Notes under the pieces: generated by a model
Told to the model about the DNA's origin: nothing
What the model saw: only the letters and a program-made list of their open reading frames with translations
Database searches by the model: none
Assembly: GCA_024397935.1 (NCBI GenBank)
Contig: CP073743.1
Coordinates: 2,790,001-2,854,000 of the forward strand
Direction of reading: 5' to 3'
Length of the DNA: 64,000 bases
DNA from: a bacterium SCSIO 12844
GTDB lineage: Bacteria; Pseudomonadota; Gammaproteobacteria; Francisellales; Francisellaceae
Shown: one piece after another, positions 48,749-59,135 of the stretch
Layout: each line of letters starts with the position of its first letter
Numbering within the stretch: the first letter of the stretch is position 1
Made by a program: the position numbers and the translations under genes

Positions 48749-49128
48749 TTATTTTCCTTAACTACATCAAAACCTGCTTTAACCCAACCTTTATATCCCT
48801 GATTCATTGAGCGTACATGCTGATAGCCCATTTTATTTAGATTTTCAGCTGCTAAAGCAGAGCGATTACCACCACCACAATATAAAATAATATCGGCATC
48901 TTTATTAGGGATTGTTTGAATAATTTTAACTTCTAACATACCTCGTGATAAATGCATAGCACCTTGAATAAACCCTTGGCTGTACTCTTCTAAATCACGC
49001 ACATCAATTAATACAACATTATTTTGGCCTTGATCAATTAAGTCTTTAACATCCTCTAATTCACAAGTATCTATTCGACTTAATACATCATTAACTAAGG
49101 CTATAAATTCATCACTATGCTTCATCAT
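48745..49128 (-). CDS. Rhodanese-domain sulfurtransferase
   Basis: 127 residues, a single rhodanese domain. It has the Asp-Arg motif of VLIDVRDLEEYSQGFIQGAMHLSRG and the catalytic cysteine loop ILYCGGGNRSALAAENL. An N-terminal helix of about 30 residues precedes the domain. The sulfur acceptor is unknown. It is coupled to ispF by a 4-base overlap, an unusual partner. Confidence 0.85.
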   Translation of the reverse strand: MMKHSDEFIALVNDVLSRIDTCELEDVKDLIDQGQNNVVLIDVRDLEEYSQGFIQGAMHLSRGMLEVKIIQTIPNKDADIILYCGGGNRSALAAENLNKMGYQHVRSMNQGYKGWVKAGFDVVKENK

Positions 49129-49254
49129 TTACCCTTATATCTTTTAATTATCATAACAATATCTAAGTTATTTTATCGCAAAACACTGTACAGCTCTAAT
49201 CTTTCCAAGTTAAAATTAATAATATTTTTTAAGATAAAAATTTAGGATATATAA

Positions 49255-50217
<963 letters not shown>

Positions 50218-50220
50218 ATG

Positions 50221-50269
50221 ATTGCATTTTGTTGTACTTTCGGGCATGATTGCCACCAAAAATTGCAAT
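50221..50269 (+). other. Hairpin between trxB and infA
   Basis: Arms attgcattttg (50221-50231) and caaaaattgcaat (50257-50269, one bulge) enclose an inner stem ggca-tgat-tgcc (50243-50254). No T-tract follows, so it is a poor terminator; it may be a processing or leader structure of infA. Confidence 0.35.
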
Positions 50270-50315
50270 TAACCCTGTTTATTTAATTTTTTTAAACATA
50301 AAGGTAAAGATTAAC

Positions 50316-50534
50316 ATGGCAAAAGAAGACCAAATTGAACTAGAAGGTACAGTAATTGAAACTTTACCAAATACCATGTTCCGTGTTGAGTTAGAAAATG
50401 GACATATTGTAACAGCACATATCTCAGGTAAAATGCGTAAAAATTATATTCGCATTCTAACTGGAGATAAAGTAACTGTTGAAATGACCCCTTATGATCT
50501 AAGTAAGGGACGAATTATTTATCGTAATAAGTAA
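50316..50534 (+). CDS. infA: Translation initiation factor IF-1
   Basis: 72 residues, starting [15 protein letters not shown] at the ATG at 50316 with an aaaggtaaag site before it; a longer open frame upstream adds only non-family residues. The S1-like OB-fold ends RGRIIYR(N)K-like. It binds the ribosomal A site during initiation. Confidence 0.97.
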   Translation: MAKEDQIELEGTVIETLPNTMFRVELENGHIVTAHISGKMRKNYIRILTGDKVTVEMTPYDLSKGRIIYRNK

Positions 50535-50610
50535 AACACTTGTCGTTATAAAAACAAAAATTTAGTTAAATATTTTAAAATTCACAATCAAATTATTCTT
50601 TTATATATTA

Positions 50611-50823
50611 TTAATCGTGCGGATTATCACGTAAATAAGCTTTTGTAACTTGGCCATCGGCTACTTCACGCAAAGCAACAACTGTCGGCTTATCATTATC
50701 CCATTCAACTAGTGGATCCTCACCAGATACCATTAAATGTCGCGCACGCTTTGCAGCTAATAAAACCAACTGAAAACGATTATCAACATATTCCAAACAA
50801 TCTTCTACTGTGACACGAGCCAT
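50611..50823 (-). CDS. rpoZ: RNA polymerase omega subunit
   Basis: 70 residues. The opening [20 protein letters not shown] and AAKRARHL are the omega signature, and [14 protein letters not shown] fits its C-terminal half. Slightly shorter than the Escherichia coli protein. It is alone here; gmk and spoT, its usual neighbours, are not in the window. It converges with infA. Confidence 0.95.
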   Translation of the reverse strand: MARVTVEDCLEYVDNRFQLVLLAAKRARHLMVSGEDPLVEWDNDKPTVVALREVADGQVTKAYLRDNPHD

Positions 50824-51023
50824 TTAAATCTCCTAAGTTAAAAATTTTTCATGAGTATATAAAAAAGTCAATTGATGCGATTTTAGACGATTTTAACTAA
50901 TTTGCCAAGTATTGGTTCATTGTTTATACCAAAGGGCATTACATTTTTACTTTCTAGCATCACTTATTGCAAAGCTTATTTAATTTCATTACACTTCGAA
51001 TTCAAAGTATTAAGGATAAATCG

Positions 51024-52070
51024 ATGCAAAAAATCTATTTTATCAGAAGAACAAAAACACAATTTGGTGGTGCTGAAAATTATTTATCCCGACTGGTTGA
51101 AGCTTTAAAACTTAAAGACATACAATGCGAATTAATTTATGGTAATTTACCAAAATGGCTGCCTACCTGGCTTAAAGCATTATTATTTAATTTTAATGTC
51201 ATGAAACGAAAGAAAAACAAATTCTATTTTTCACTCGAGCGTATTACTCACCCTGATGTCTACCGCGCAGGTGATGGCGTTCATAAAGTTTATATGAAAT
51301 TGAAAAACTCAAAATTTAACCCAACTAATACGGTTTATTGCTATCTTGAAAAACGTTGTTTTAATAATGCCAAGCTGATCATTGCCAATTCAAATTTTAT
51401 TAAAAATCAAATTATTGAAACTTACCAAATTCCAGCAAATAAAATAAAAGTCATTTATAATGGTATTGCTATAAAAAAACCAGATCATGAACTTGCTCAA
51501 AAAACACTTAAAAATGAATTTCCAATCATTGAAAACAAAAAGATTATTTTATTTGTAGGCAGTGACTTTTATAGAAAAGGGGTTGATATTTTTTTAGCCA
51601 TTCTAGCTCAACTTAAAAGCGACAGTTTTCATGCCTTTGTTATTGGTAAAGATAAACAAATCAATACATACAAAAAACAAGCTGACTCACTAGGTTTAAA
51701 TAAACAAGTTACATTTACAGGTTTAAGAAAAGATGTTGAGCACTTTTATGCACTCAGTGATATTTTTCTCTTTCCAACACGTTATGAACCCTTTTCAAAT
51801 GTTGTACTAGAAGCGCTTGCTACAAATAATGTCACCTTTACTTCAGATTCTAATGGCGCCAGTGAAGTATTGCCTAATGACTATACTATTAATAAAAACA
51901 ATCACAACATCATTGCTGAAAAAATTGATACCTTACTTAATAATAATCATTTATTAGAAGCTGAAAAACTAAAGCATAAACAAATTGCTCAATCTTTGAG
52001 CATTGAAAAAAATGCCAGTGAAACATTAAATGCTATCTTACCAATTATAACTACAACAAATAAAAACTAG
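51024..52070 (+). CDS. Glycosyltransferase family 4, LPS core type
   Basis: 348 residues from the ATG at 51024, with aagga eight bases before; an upstream ATG reads in frame but its extra residues do not match. The two-Rossmann GT-B fold shows RTKTQFGGAENYLSRL at the N-terminus, HPDVYRAGDGVHKVYM before the middle, and LFVGSDFYRKGVDIFLAIL with FLFPTRYEPFSNVVLEAL at the donor site (the E-x7-E motif). This is like WaaG-type enzymes that add a hexose to the LPS inner core. The acceptor is not known. Confidence 0.82.
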   Translation: MQKIYFIRRTKTQFGGAENYLSRLVEALKLKDIQCELIYGNLPKWLPTWLKALLFNFNVMKRKKNKFYFSLERITHPDVYRAGDGVHKVYMKLKNSKFNPTNTVYCYLEKRCFNNAKLIIANSNFIKNQIIETYQIPANKIKVIYNGIAIKKPDHELAQKTLKNEFPIIENKKIILFVGSDFYRKGVDIFLAILAQLKSDSFHAFVIGKDKQINTYKKQADSLGLNKQVTFTGLRKDVEHFYALSDIFLFPTRYEPFSNVVLEALATNNVTFTSDSNGASEVLPNDYTINKNNHNIIAEKIDTLLNNNHLLEAEKLKHKQIAQSLSIEKNASETLNAILPIITTTNKN

Positions 52071-52150
52071 AATCTCTACTACGCAGTTCTACAGCAAATA
52101 CGTTATGATAGAGCTATATCGTATTAAATAAGGACATTGATTTAAATCTT

Positions 52151-53443
52151 ATGTCACAGCTACCACTACGACAAACAAGCAAAAATAAGCCTTTAGTTGA
52201 TGATATTATAACCGTCATTACCTCTCGTAAAATGATAGTGATGCTATTATTAGGCTTTTCATCTGGCTTACCATTATTATTAAGTATTTCAACGCTTATT
52301 GCTTGGTTTAGCCAGTCTGATATTTCAACGGAAAAAATTGGTCTTTTAACATTGATCAGCGCACCTTATACCTTTAAGTTTATCTGGTCACCGATTATGG
52401 ATCGATTCTCACTACCTTTTTTAGGTCATCGCCGTGGCTGGATACTAGTGATGCAAATTCTATTAATGCTTACTGTCGCTTTAAATGCCTTATTTACCCC
52501 TGAAAATAACCCATGGGCATTAGCATTTTTAAATTTAATTATTGCTTTTCTATCTGCTACACAAGATATCAATATTAATGCCTATCAGGCTGATGTTTTA
52601 AAACCAGATGAGCGTGCATTAGGCGGCGCAGTATCTACTCTAGGCTATCGAATTGCTATGTTTGCATCTGGTGCTGGCGCATTACTGATTGCTTCAAGTT
52701 TTGGTTGGCACAATGCTTATATTGTTATCAGCTTACTATTCATTATTGGTATTATTGGGACCCTAGTTGCGCCAAAGGCAATTAAAGTGAGAACCCATGC
52801 ACCAAAAACACTCTTTCAAGCAGCTATATTACCCTTTATCGATTTTTTCCAACGTCATCATTTTATTAGTGCAATTTTAATTCTGTTACTAATTATTGTT
52901 TATAAGTTAGGTGACCAACTTGCTTTTTCTCTTAATACTGTTTTTTTCCTAAGAGGACTTAATTTTTCACTTAATGAAGTAGCCATTGCATTTAAATTTA
53001 GCGCCATGATCTTTACGATTTTAGGTACCTTAACCGGCGGCTTTATTATGAAACGCATTGGCATTTACAAAGGTTTTTTATATTTTAGCCTTGCTATGGC
53101 ATTAGCGAATCTATGCTATGCCATCTTAGCAATTGTTGGTAAAAGCTTTTATCTAATGACGCTATCGGTTGCCGTTGAGTATTTTGCAGGTGGGCTTGGC
53201 TCGGCTGCATTTTTAGCCTTTCTATTTTCCTTATGTAATCAAAATTATAGTGCAACGCAATTTGCTCTTTTTAGTTCACTTGATTCGTTAGGACGCGTCT
53301 TTATAGGACCATTTGCAGGTTTTATTGCAACAACGTATAACTGGGCAACATTATTTTTATTAAGCACATGCATTGGCATAGCTGTGAGTATTTTTATCTT
53401 ATTTAGTAAACGAATCATTACTAGTATGATCGATGTAAAATAG
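52151..53443 (+). CDS. ampG: AmpG-family muropeptide MFS transporter
   Basis: 430 residues with about twelve helices. Characteristic AmpG text: LLGFSSGLPLLLSISTLIAW, PYTFKFIWSPIMDRF, GHRRGWILVMQ, ATQDININAYQADVL and ERALGGAVSTLGYRIAMFASG. It imports anhydromuropeptides from cell wall turnover, the recycling route. It lies 80 bases after the glycosyltransferase on the same strand. Confidence 0.9.
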   Translation: MSQLPLRQTSKNKPLVDDIITVITSRKMIVMLLLGFSSGLPLLLSISTLIAWFSQSDISTEKIGLLTLISAPYTFKFIWSPIMDRFSLPFLGHRRGWILVMQILLMLTVALNALFTPENNPWALAFLNLIIAFLSATQDININAYQADVLKPDERALGGAVSTLGYRIAMFASGAGALLIASSFGWHNAYIVISLLFIIGIIGTLVAPKAIKVRTHAPKTLFQAAILPFIDFFQRHHFISAILILLLIIVYKLGDQLAFSLNTVFFLRGLNFSLNEVAIAFKFSAMIFTILGTLTGGFIMKRIGIYKGFLYFSLAMALANLCYAILAIVGKSFYLMTLSVAVEYFAGGLGSAAFLAFLFSLCNQNYSATQFALFSSLDSLGRVFIGPFAGFIATTYNWATLFLLSTCIGIAVSIFILFSKRIITSMIDVK

Positions 53444-53534
53444 CTTAAGTCTAATATGACATGATTGATATTATGTTTCTTCTAACCGTACAATAATAAG
53501 CTTTGTAATATTATATATTTATTGGGGAGGAAAT

Positions 53535-53954
53535 ATGAACCAGATAACAGAGCCAAAGAATCAAGAGTGCGAAATAGTATCTGAAACAACTAAACAACAG
53601 ATAATACAAACTGTTCAAAAAGAAAGCACAACGTGGAAAAAAGCCTTTAATAGTCAAGACGCCTTAGCCTGTGCAAATCAATATGAAGATGATGCGATCA
53701 TGGAGGTTAAATCGATTGGTACATTTCAAGGTAAAAAAGCAATTCAAGCATTTTGGCAAAAAATCATCGATGATGGTTTTTTAGATGTTGAGTATCATAA
53801 CCCAACAATTGAGGTAATTGATCAAACGTGCGCTATTTTATCATCGAAGTGGAAAATGAATAAAGCCTACGGTGTTATTTATAAAGAACTATGGGTTATA
53901 CAACCTGATGGAAGTGCAAAATTAAAAGAAGATGTATTTGAAATCTTAGGTTAA
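53535..53954 (+). CDS. SnoaL-like/DUF4440 small protein
   Basis: 139 residues of the NTF2-like fold: WKKAFNSQDALACANQYEDDAIM, GTFQGKKAIQAFWQKIIDDG and the closing YGVIYKELWVIQPDGSAKLKEDVFEI are typical of SnoaL-like/DUF4440 proteins, which range from enzymes to small-ligand binders. A strong ggggagg site lies before the ATG. The role here is unknown. It is transcribed towards the GDSL lipase with a 26-base gap. Confidence 0.75.
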   Translation: MNQITEPKNQECEIVSETTKQQIIQTVQKESTTWKKAFNSQDALACANQYEDDAIMEVKSIGTFQGKKAIQAFWQKIIDDGFLDVEYHNPTIEVIDQTCAILSSKWKMNKAYGVIYKELWVIQPDGSAKLKEDVFEILG

Positions 53955-53980
53955 AGATAACATAAGCTATAAATAACGTA

Positions 53981-54895
53981 TTACTGTATAAAGTATTTTA
54001 ACCATTCATTGGCTACAACTTGATGCGCTTTTGTTGTTGGATGCACCAAATCCCAAAATAAATGCGTATCAGGATTCTCTTGCACCAAAATATCTGTATC
54101 CGACTGGATATTACCTTTTAAATCAAATCCACCAACACTTAGAATTGATGGGTTTGTCGCATTTTCAAACCCAAATTCAAACGGTTTATTCATTACACGT
54201 CGCATAAATCGAAAACCATCGAATAGATGAATTTGGCTATCTCTATATTTTACTTTTAATTGATCGATTTTCTTATCTAGTTTAGCGTTTTCTTTAGTTA
54301 AACGATTCAGATAATAACGTTTAACTATACTTCTTATTTTGTAAATAATATGTCTTTTAGCTAAAGGTTTAATCTTTTTACCTTCTGGCACATAATTGAA
54401 AACTGGAACAGCAGTAACATCTGGAATGTTTGATAATAAAATTTCTTTAGCGCCTAAACGACAAACTCGATCAACAATGCGCTCTAAATCATTGGCGACG
54501 CGATAAATATTACCTAAATGCAGATAAGGATAATCAGGCACAATTGAAAAAAAGAAATTATTACCACCACCTGTTATGACAATTAAATCATCATCATTAA
54601 AACGCCCAAACTGATGCTCAAATCTATCTACTTGATCAGCTACGGCTAACGATTTATCCATTAATAAAGGATTTGGGTTTAGTGTTGCTGCTAATGCACC
54701 AGCAACTGCAAAATTATGAATATTAATGTCATCATTATAATACTGGCTTAATCCATCTCTCAAATAATACACAGCAACTGGGCCATTGGAAAAATAGCCA
54801 TCATGACAAGCTTTGGGTGATAAGGGTAATAACTTGGTTAAATTACCATGATCTTGAAGACTATCTCCAAATATAATTAGCCTTTTTATCTTCAT
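53981..54895 (-). CDS. GDSL-family lipase/acyltransferase, thermolabile-hemolysin type
   Basis: 304 residues. SGNH blocks: I is LIIFGDSLQDHGN (Ser11-ish nucleophile), III has VITGGGNNFFF, and V is LFWDLVHPTTKAHQVVA (catalytic Asp/His). This pattern belongs to the plant-like GDSL lipases of Vibrio thermolabile hemolysin and Legionella PlaA/PlaC, which cleave or transfer acyl groups on phospholipids or sterols. Unlike those, it starts straight with the GDSL motif and has no signal peptide. It may be cytosolic or exported by another route. Confidence 0.82.
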   Translation of the reverse strand: MKIKRLIIFGDSLQDHGNLTKLLPLSPKACHDGYFSNGPVAVYYLRDGLSQYYNDDINIHNFAVAGALAATLNPNPLLMDKSLAVADQVDRFEHQFGRFNDDDLIVITGGGNNFFFSIVPDYPYLHLGNIYRVANDLERIVDRVCRLGAKEILLSNIPDVTAVPVFNYVPEGKKIKPLAKRHIIYKIRSIVKRYYLNRLTKENAKLDKKIDQLKVKYRDSQIHLFDGFRFMRRVMNKPFEFGFENATNPSILSVGGFDLKGNIQSDTDILVQENPDTHLFWDLVHPTTKAHQVVANEWLKYFIQ

Positions 54896-54990
54896 TAAGT
54901 AACCTTAAAATAAATTATCAACCATCAGATGGACAAAACAATAAGTGATTTTCTAATCAAATGCAAGATTATACAAATGATTGCTATAAG

Positions 54991-55308
54991 CTAGATTGTA
55001 CTTGTATTAACCCAATAAATAATACTTGCGATTAAATAATATAAAGCGATACAAAGAAAAAGAAGATGCAAACAATAATAGACTAAATGCTTTAACAAAC
55101 CAAAAGGCAGCAACATACCAATTTCAATTAAAGCTAAAAATAATAATGAATAAAAAGTAAAATAATAGCCATGGGCTGTCACAAGCTCTGTTAAAAAAAA
55201 CAAGGAAATATTCATCAATATTAATAAGTTACTTAATCGTGATAAATGATTCCAATACACAGCATAATCTTTGGCAAAGGATAATTTTAACCATTGATAC
55301 AGTTTCAT
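54991..55308 (-). CDS. Small hypothetical membrane protein
   Basis: 105 residues with three hydrophobic helices (about 27-45, 47-69 and 75-97). It opens with a short basic part. No family was recognised. It lies between the lipase (95 bases) and parB (50 bases) on the same strand. Confidence 0.6.
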   Translation of the reverse strand: MKLYQWLKLSFAKDYAVYWNHLSRLSNLLILMNISLFFLTELVTAHGYYFTFYSLLFLALIEIGMLLPFGLLKHLVYYCLHLLFLCIALYYLIASIIYWVNTSTI

Positions 55309-55358
55309 AAAAATAGATCACTTACATTACACTTTATGCCTATAAGTATAGAATGTAA

Positions 55359-56258
55359 TTAGTCATTTTGTTTTATTTGACTGAGTATATGCGCTTTTAT
55401 CTGACTACTTAGCTTAAATTGATAAGGTTTCTTGCCTGAGACATAAACAGTTAAAATATTACCATCGATATCGACTTGTTCAGTATCAACTGCTTGTTGT
55501 AACTTTTCATTATCTTTTTGTTTTCTTGCGCCTGATCTTGCACGCGAGATAGCCTGACGATAGGAACCTCGAATACGGCTTTCTCTTATTTTTCTGACAA
55601 AATCTTTTGCTAAATCCGGGGTTTCATCTTCAAATTTTTTTAATTCATATAATGTTCTTACATCATCAATAATGCCATCATCACTTAAACGCCTGATAAG
55701 TGCTGAACCTTCATTTAATTTTAAACGCATAGAAACCCAAGATAGTTCACGCCCTAATGATTTAGCAATCTGGCTTTTTTTCATTTTTTTATGTTTAATC
55801 AACTCATAAATCGCATCGGCTTCTTCAAATGGAGATACTTTCTCACGTTGATCATTTTCAAGTAATTGAATAATCAAGACATCTGAGTCTTTTTCTTGGC
55901 GAACAATTGCTGGAATCGTAACAAGTTGAGCCATCTTAGCTGCACGATACCTACGCTCACCTGCAATTAATGTATAATCACCATTATCATTACGCCTAAC
56001 AATAATTGGCTGTAAGACACCTTTTTCTTTAATGCTCGCAGCTAATGATTCAATATTTCTAAATACTTTACGAGGCTGATTTGGATCTGGTTTAACTTGA
56101 GTTAAAGATAATTCAAGCAATGAACCACCACTTTGAGCTTCTGTATTTAACTCATTTAGCTTCATTGCCAAAAGCTCATCTTTCTTTAAGTCTGCTTGAG
56201 TATTGACAACACCTAAGTCACTTAAACGTTTACGATTGGATAATAAGCCTTTACTCAT
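55359..56258 (-). CDS. parB: ParB partition protein
   Basis: 299 residues. The ParB/Srx CTPase part has LTQVKPDPNQPRKVF, LQPIIVRRNDNGDYTLIAGERRYRAAKMA; the HTH domain has MKKSQIAKSLGRELSWVSMRLKL. The C-terminal 45 residues (dimer part) are shorter than in chromosomal ParB. It follows parA by 66 bases. It may bind sites near the operon; the classical parS sequence was not seen in the window. Confidence 0.9.
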   Translation of the reverse strand: MSKGLLSNRKRLSDLGVVNTQADLKKDELLAMKLNELNTEAQSGGSLLELSLTQVKPDPNQPRKVFRNIESLAASIKEKGVLQPIIVRRNDNGDYTLIAGERRYRAAKMAQLVTIPAIVRQEKDSDVLIIQLLENDQREKVSPFEEADAIYELIKHKKMKKSQIAKSLGRELSWVSMRLKLNEGSALIRRLSDDGIIDDVRTLYELKKFEDETPDLAKDFVRKIRESRIRGSYRQAISRARSGARKQKDNEKLQQAVDTEQVDIDGNILTVYVSGKKPYQFKLSSQIKAHILSQIKQND

Positions 56259-56295
56259 TTGCCGGTTAAACCTTTAAATAGTTAAATTTAATTTT

Positions 56296-56317
56296 ATGAT
56301 AAACTCTCTTTTATCAT
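56296..56317. promoter_or_regulatory. Inverted repeat between parA and parB
   Basis: atgataaa-ctctc(t)-tttatcat, eight-base arms with a short centre, in the gap between the two genes. Candidate partition (centromere-like) or operator site; it lacks a T-tract to be a good terminator. Confidence 0.4.
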
Positions 56318-56324
56318 ATTACTA

Positions 56325-56957
56325 TCAATGCTTTTTATCAAAAAAAGTCAATACTTCTTTTGCAAGTTTCTTAACTTGAATATGCGCCCATGAACCTTTT
56401 GCGTATTCTCCAATATATAAACCTTGGGCCTCTGCTTCAACAAATTTCACACTTTGAGGTATTGATACATCAAATGCATTACCTTCACCTTCTAACTCAA
56501 CTAACAAACTTTTTGACATTTGTGTATTTTTAAGAATTCTATTGGCTAATAAACGGTATGGTCTCTCTGCAGTAACAGCTAAATCTTTTGCTTCTAATAA
56601 ACCTGACATATCCATACCACTAGGTGCAGCAGGAATAACAACCAAATCAGACCATAATGCAGCTTTTAATGCTGCTGTCTGAAAATTTGGCGGTGTATCA
56701 ATAATCAAAAACTCACAATGGTTTTTAAGCTCATTAATCTGATCTCGCGCATTTTTTTCATCTATCTGGTATACAAAATTACCCATTTCATCATTTTTTG
56801 CAGACCAAGCCCATGCATCGGGCTTATCTTTATCCATATCAGCAACTAAGACATTATATCCTAACTCACGTAAGCCACCTGCTAAATTCATTGCCGTTGT
56901 CGTCTTACCTGAACCGCCCTTTTGTTGCAACAGGGCAATTGATTTTGCTTGTGTCAT
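56325..56957 (-). CDS. parA: ParA partition ATPase, plasmid-like short form
   Basis: 210 residues. The deviant Walker A motif is KGGSGKTT (residues 13-20), Walker A' is VADMDKDKPD, and LIIDTPPNFQ is Walker B. Chromosomal ParA/Soj proteins are usually around 255 residues; this shorter chain without N-terminal HTH is like the ParA of small plasmids (type Ib). Yet the surroundings are chromosomal genes. Confidence 0.88.
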   Translation of the reverse strand: MTQAKSIALLQQKGGSGKTTTAMNLAGGLRELGYNVLVADMDKDKPDAWAWSAKNDEMGNFVYQIDEKNARDQINELKNHCEFLIIDTPPNFQTAALKAALWSDLVVIPAAPSGMDMSGLLEAKDLAVTAERPYRLLANRILKNTQMSKSLLVELEGEGNAFDVSIPQSVKFVEAEAQGLYIGEYAKGSWAHIQVKKLAKEVLTFFDKKH

Positions 56958-57082
56958 CCTTATCTACTCCTAAAAAAGCAATCTTTTGCTATTCTAGCAG
57001 TCCTTTGGAAGTAATTTAAGGAAATTGAAAATTTATTCTAAAGAAATTGATAAAAAAATATCAAATTGACTAAAAATTAGCA

Positions 57083-57610
57083 CTAATCAGTAATAACTGA
57101 TTGTGCTAATGCATGAATAACTGCTGCAATTTTAATTGCATGCTGAATTGCTTGTGGATCAATATTTGCTTTTTCTAGCACTTGAACATGACTATCAATA
57201 CATAAGCCACAACCATTAATTGCAGAAACCGCCAATGAATATAGTTCAAAATCTACCTTTTCAACACCTGGATTTGCCAAAACATTCATTCTTAGCCCTA
57301 CCGGCATATTTTTATAGCTTTGTTTTGATACTAAATGCACAAAGCGATAATAAATATTATTCATACCCATAATTGTTGCTGCAGCTTTTGCTGCTTGATG
57401 TTCATTCTCACTAATCTTATTTAATGCATAATCATTAATTGCCTCAATTACTTTTTCATCTTTTGTTGCATACGCACATGATAAAGCAATCGCTGCGATT
57501 TGGTTCTCAGTTAAGTGATTTTGCTTTGAAAAGTCTAAAACATTTTTTATATTTAGACGAATGTCTTTTGCATAATCACCCATTGAGCTTAATAGTGTTT
57601 CATAAGCCAT
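57083..57610 (-). CDS. ahpD: AhpD-like alkylhydroperoxidase
   Basis: 175 residues. The CxxC with histidine in INGCGLCIDSHVQVLEKA is the AhpD active site. It has the helical core of the family and is of the length of AhpD proper. AhpD reduces AhpC. It is 12 bases downstream of ahpC on the same strand, with which it makes an operon against peroxides. Confidence 0.9.
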   Translation of the reverse strand: MAYETLLSSMGDYAKDIRLNIKNVLDFSKQNHLTENQIAAIALSCAYATKDEKVIEAINDYALNKISENEHQAAKAAATIMGMNNIYYRFVHLVSKQSYKNMPVGLRMNVLANPGVEKVDFELYSLAVSAINGCGLCIDSHVQVLEKANIDPQAIQHAIKIAAVIHALAQSVITD

Positions 57611-57622
57611 TTGAATTACTCC

Positions 57623-58186
57623 TTATGCTTCTACTTCAGACTCTGTTTCTAATGGATTTATAGTTTCTTGACCTTGCTGCCAGTTACATGGGCATAATTC
57701 ATCTGTTTGTAATGCATCTAACACACGTAAAACTTCATCTGGGTTACGCCCAACACTCATATCAGTAACCATTGAAAATCTAATCATGCCTTGAGGGTCG
57801 ATAATAAACGTTGCACGTTTGGCTACGCCTTCAGCTTCATCTAAAACACCTAATGCTTTAGATAGTTGACGATTAATATCTGATAACATTGGAAATGGTA
57901 AGTCATTTAACTCTTCTTTTTGTTGACGCCAAGCCAAATGTACAAACTCAGAGTCTGTGCTGACACCTAAAACTTGTGTATCACGGTCTTTAAACTCCTC
58001 ATTCAAATTACCAAAAGCTTGAATTTCAGTTGGGCAAACAAAAGTGAAGTCTTTTGGCCAAAAAAATACAACCAACCATTGATCTGAGTAAGACTTTTCA
58101 TTGACATCAACAAATGCATTATTCATATCATTAGATACAACGGCCTTCATTTGGAATTGTGGGAATTGATCACCTACAGTTAACAT
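57623..58186 (-). CDS. ahpC: Peroxiredoxin, AhpC type
   Basis: 187 residues. The peroxidatic cysteine is in FFWPKDFTFVCPTEIQAFG and the resolving one in DELCPCNWQQGQETI, so it is a 2-Cys peroxiredoxin of AhpC/Prx1 group. It reduces hydrogen peroxide and organic hydroperoxides. The 253-base region upstream, shared with the divergent cytochrome gene, is AT-rich and holds no motif I could name. Confidence 0.93.
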   Translation of the reverse strand: MLTVGDQFPQFQMKAVVSNDMNNAFVDVNEKSYSDQWLVVFFWPKDFTFVCPTEIQAFGNLNEEFKDRDTQVLGVSTDSEFVHLAWRQQKEELNDLPFPMLSDINRQLSKALGVLDEAEGVAKRATFIIDPQGMIRFSMVTDMSVGRNPDEVLRVLDALQTDELCPCNWQQGQETINPLETESEVEA

Positions 58187-58439
58187 GGTTATGTCTCCTT
58201 TTATTTAGTTTACTTACTTTATGCTTACGAATTAATCGCTACATGAATAAGGATAATAAAATACAAAAAATAAATAAAATATATGTCTTTTATAAACTTG
58301 ATAAATATTATTTATTGAAATATATATCTAGCTAATGTATCTGATTTTATTTTGCTATTCATACTAAATTTAAGTAGTCTAAAACTAACCATAATCGAAA
58401 AATAGCTTTACTTGCCAACATAAAAAGGATTTAAAGGCC

Positions 58440-58955
58440 ATGAAAAAATATCCTATCTCAATACGGATCTTACATTTTCTCTTATTGTTAATTATTTTTG
58501 CACAACTAATTGTTGGTTATGGCTTTGATCTTATTTTTGAAAAATTAGGTGCTGATCGATTTCTTATTTTGCACAAATCACTTGGATTATTAGGCTTAAT
58601 CGTTATTGTATTATTAATCATAAGACGCCTATTTTATACTAAACCACCTTACCCATCATCAATTTCCAGTGGACAAAAATATCTAGCTAAATTAGTTCAT
58701 GTTTTATTATATTTAACTGTAATTATCATGGGCTGTAGTGGCATGTTAGTCTCGATGCTTTTTAATAGCCAATGGCAATGGTTTTATATCATACCACTAC
58801 CTCAAGTTATCATGCCCAACCCACAACTAGGTAGTGAGATTTTCCCTATTCATATTTATGGTGCAGTTATCTTAAGCATTTTAGTTGCACTACATATACT
58901 AGGGGCAATTTTCCATGGTATTAAAAAAGATGGTATTACCAAAAGAATGTTTTAA
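58440..58955 (+). CDS. Cytochrome b561 family protein
   Basis: 171 residues, four membrane helices (about 9-30, 40-60, 78-102, 138-158), with histidines in each position expected for two b hemes: IRILHFL, LHKSLGL, LVHVLLY, HIYGA and ALHILGAIFHG. It transfers electrons, perhaps from quinol to superoxide as in CybB. Divergent from ahpC, which may point to a shared oxidative theme. Confidence 0.85.
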   Translation: MKKYPISIRILHFLLLLIIFAQLIVGYGFDLIFEKLGADRFLILHKSLGLLGLIVIVLLIIRRLFYTKPPYPSSISSGQKYLAKLVHVLLYLTVIIMGCSGMLVSMLFNSQWQWFYIIPLPQVIMPNPQLGSEIFPIHIYGAVILSILVALHILGAIFHGIKKDGITKRMF

Positions 58956-59135
58956 TAATTTAATATAAACAAATTTGCTAAAAAAAGCTTTGCTTCTGAA
59001 TTAACACCCTATAATATATGAGTTAGATTATAGATGGTGGCACAATGCAAAATTTATCAATCAATAAAAAATCAAACATTATTAAGTTTTCACTAGCCAC
59101 TTTGAAATAAACCATTTATAATTGATTTCGATTTT

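Noticed and set aside
55359-57083. Canonical parS (tgtttcacgtgaaaca)
   Set aside because: Not found in the par region by eye; only the unrelated atgataaa palindrome is present.
59045-59110. 21-codon open frame (MQNLSINKK...) with a gg-rich site before it
   Set aside because: Too short and without any supporting match; it may be a leader but nothing shows it.
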